Positions 7,037 through 7,448 of a stretch of DNA of 7,448 nucleotides are shown in pieces. Positions within the stretch are counted from its first letter, which is position 1. Every line of letters starts with the position of its first letter. This DNA is from Firmicutes bacterium UBA1065. GTDB taxonomy: Bacteria; Bacillota; Clostridia; Tissierellales; Sedimentibacteraceae. The DNA lies in contig DCDC01000034.1 in NCBI GenBank assembly GCA_002316225.1, forward strand, positions 1 to 7,448, written 5' to 3'. The translations under genes and the position numbers were made by a program. Under the pieces are notes generated by a model that was not told where the DNA came from, made no database searches, and saw nothing but the letters and a program-made list of their open reading frames with translations.

Positions 7037-7065
7037 ATTATATCATATCCTCTTTATTTTCGCAA
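7037..7065 (-). promoter_or_regulatory. Candidate extended -10 sigma-A promoter for rlmN-stp-prkC-rsgA-rpe-thiN
   Basis: On the minus strand a perfect TATAAT (7042 to 7037) is preceded directly by TGA (7045 to 7043), which is an extended -10 TGn element. Exactly 17 bp upstream is TTGCGA (7065 to 7060), four of six matches to TTGACA. The -35 box lies within the last codons of rsmB, and the TGn is the rsmB stop codon itself. A start of transcription near 7030 (an A) would give a leader of about 43 nt before rlmN. The match is seen in the sequence; promoter activity is inferred. Confidence 0.6.
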
Positions 7066-7448
7066 TAAAAAACCCGTCCATGCCGTGAAGATGGGGATAT
7101 ATTTCAACAAAGCCCAACCCGGCACTTTTAAAATCCTCGTGGATATTTCCGGATATATCTGCCAGGGCATACTCCTTGTTATTATTCAAGAACCTCTTAA
7201 TAAGTTCGTAATTTTCCTCTTTATTTGTGGTGCAGGTTGAATAAACCAGTTCTCCCCCCGTTTTTAAGTATCTTGATCCGTTTTCCAGTATCTTGTATTG
7301 AATTTGGGTTATATTTTCAGTATCTGTATCCTTATACTTTATTTCCGGTTTTCGCCTTATAATTCCAAGACCGGTGCAGGGAACATCCGCAATTACATAA
7401 TCCGCTTTCCCTATTAATGAATCATCCAATTTGGTTGCGTCATATTCT
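7043..7448 (-). CDS. rsmB: 16S rRNA (cytosine(967)-C5)-methyltransferase, C-terminal part (cut by window edge)
   Basis: SAM-dependent enzyme that methylates C5 of cytosine 967 (E. coli numbering) in 16S rRNA. Only the last 134 residues are in the window; the frame is open to position 7448, so the apparent internal TTG start at 7429 is not a real start. The catalytic domain's motif IV is visible as DVPCTGLG (residues 21-28 of the fragment, Cys24), followed by IRRKPEIKY as in RsmB, and motif VI as YSTCT with the nucleophile Cys72. GMDGFFIAK is the usual C-terminal strand of this family. Upstream, ATKL falls at the SAM-binding acidic motif region. The N-terminal NusB-like RNA-binding domain would lie beyond the window. 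The order rsmB-rlmN is conserved in Firmicutes (yloM-yloN in Bacillus), which supports RsmB over other Sun-family m5C methyltransferases. Confidence 0.93.
   Translation of the reverse strand, partial: EYDATKLDDSLIGKADYVIADVPCTGLGIIRRKPEIKYKDTDTENITQIQYKILENGSRYLKTGGELVYSTCTTNKEENYELIKRFLNNNKEYALADISGNIHEDFKSAGLGFVEIYPHLHGMDGFFIAKIKRI

Larger units (their letters stand above)
1..7042 (-). other. Probable single transcription unit rlmN-stp-prkC-rsgA-rpe-thiN-asnS
   Basis: Seven genes on one strand with junctions of +8 nt (rlmN/stp), -11 (stp/prkC), +12 (prkC/rsgA), +9 (rsgA/rpe), -4 (rpe/thiN) and +11 (thiN/asnS). No hairpin with a T run and no room for a conventional intergenic promoter occurs between them. 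The unit may also be read from rsmB upstream, with the promoter at 7037-7065 adding transcription. The extent past asnS is outside the window. Confidence 0.75.

Noticed and set aside
6966..7045. Read-through extension of rsmB (22 codons past its TGA, ending at a TGA inside rlmN) or a leader peptide in the gap
   Set aside because: The frame is open and reads plausibly (TTLGRWLKEGFTEGKYEK), but there is no start codon with a Shine-Dalgarno, and RsmB already ends with its normal C-terminal strand.

Overview
The window looks like a piece of chromosome from a low-GC Gram-positive bacterium, probably an anaerobic Firmicute of the Clostridia/Tissierellia type. The reasons are AT-rich DNA, frequent ATA, AGA and AGG codons, strong AGGAGG/GAGGTGA-type Shine-Dalgarno sequences, and a gene order (rsmB-rlmN-stp-prkC-rsgA-rpe-thiN) that is a hallmark of Firmicutes. 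The PrkC has PASTA repeats plus a C-terminal beta-rich domain like those I recall from clostridial orthologues. Genus-level assignment is not possible from the sequence alone.

All eight genes lie on the minus strand, so transcription runs from high to low coordinates. In that order: the C-terminal end of rsmB (16S rRNA m5C967 methyltransferase, cut by the window edge at 7448); a 55-nt gap holding a strong candidate promoter; rlmN (23S rRNA/tRNA m2A methyltransferase, radical SAM); stp (PP2C phosphatase); prkC (membrane PASTA Ser/Thr kinase); rsgA (circularly permuted ribosome-assembly GTPase); rpe (ribulose-5-phosphate 3-epimerase); thiN (thiamine pyrophosphokinase); and the N-terminal ~344 residues of asnS (asparaginyl-tRNA synthetase, cut at position 1). 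After the 55-nt gap, every junction is either an overlap of 4 to 11 nt or a gap of 8 to 12 nt, and several stop codons touch or sit inside the next gene's Shine-Dalgarno sequence. This is what a single, translationally coupled transcript looks like. There is no gene-free stretch over 300 bases, and I found no RNA gene, mobile element, CRISPR array or intrinsic terminator.

Functionally, the cluster joins ribosome/RNA maturation (RsmB, RlmN, RsgA, AsnRS) to a cell-wall-sensing phospho-signalling pair (PrkC/Stp) and two small metabolic enzymes (Rpe, ThiN). The kinase and phosphatase are expected to set the phosphorylation state of shared targets; RsgA (CpgA) is a reported PrkC substrate in Bacillus subtilis.

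I did not find an undescribed biological system; this is a conserved housekeeping operon. The points most worth a second look are the extended -10 promoter whose TGn element is formed by the rsmB stop codon, asnS sitting directly after thiN where Bacillus has spoVM and rpmB, the extra domain after the PASTA repeats of PrkC, and the Shine-Dalgarno sequences that move the stp and prkC starts downstream of the longest-ORF starts.
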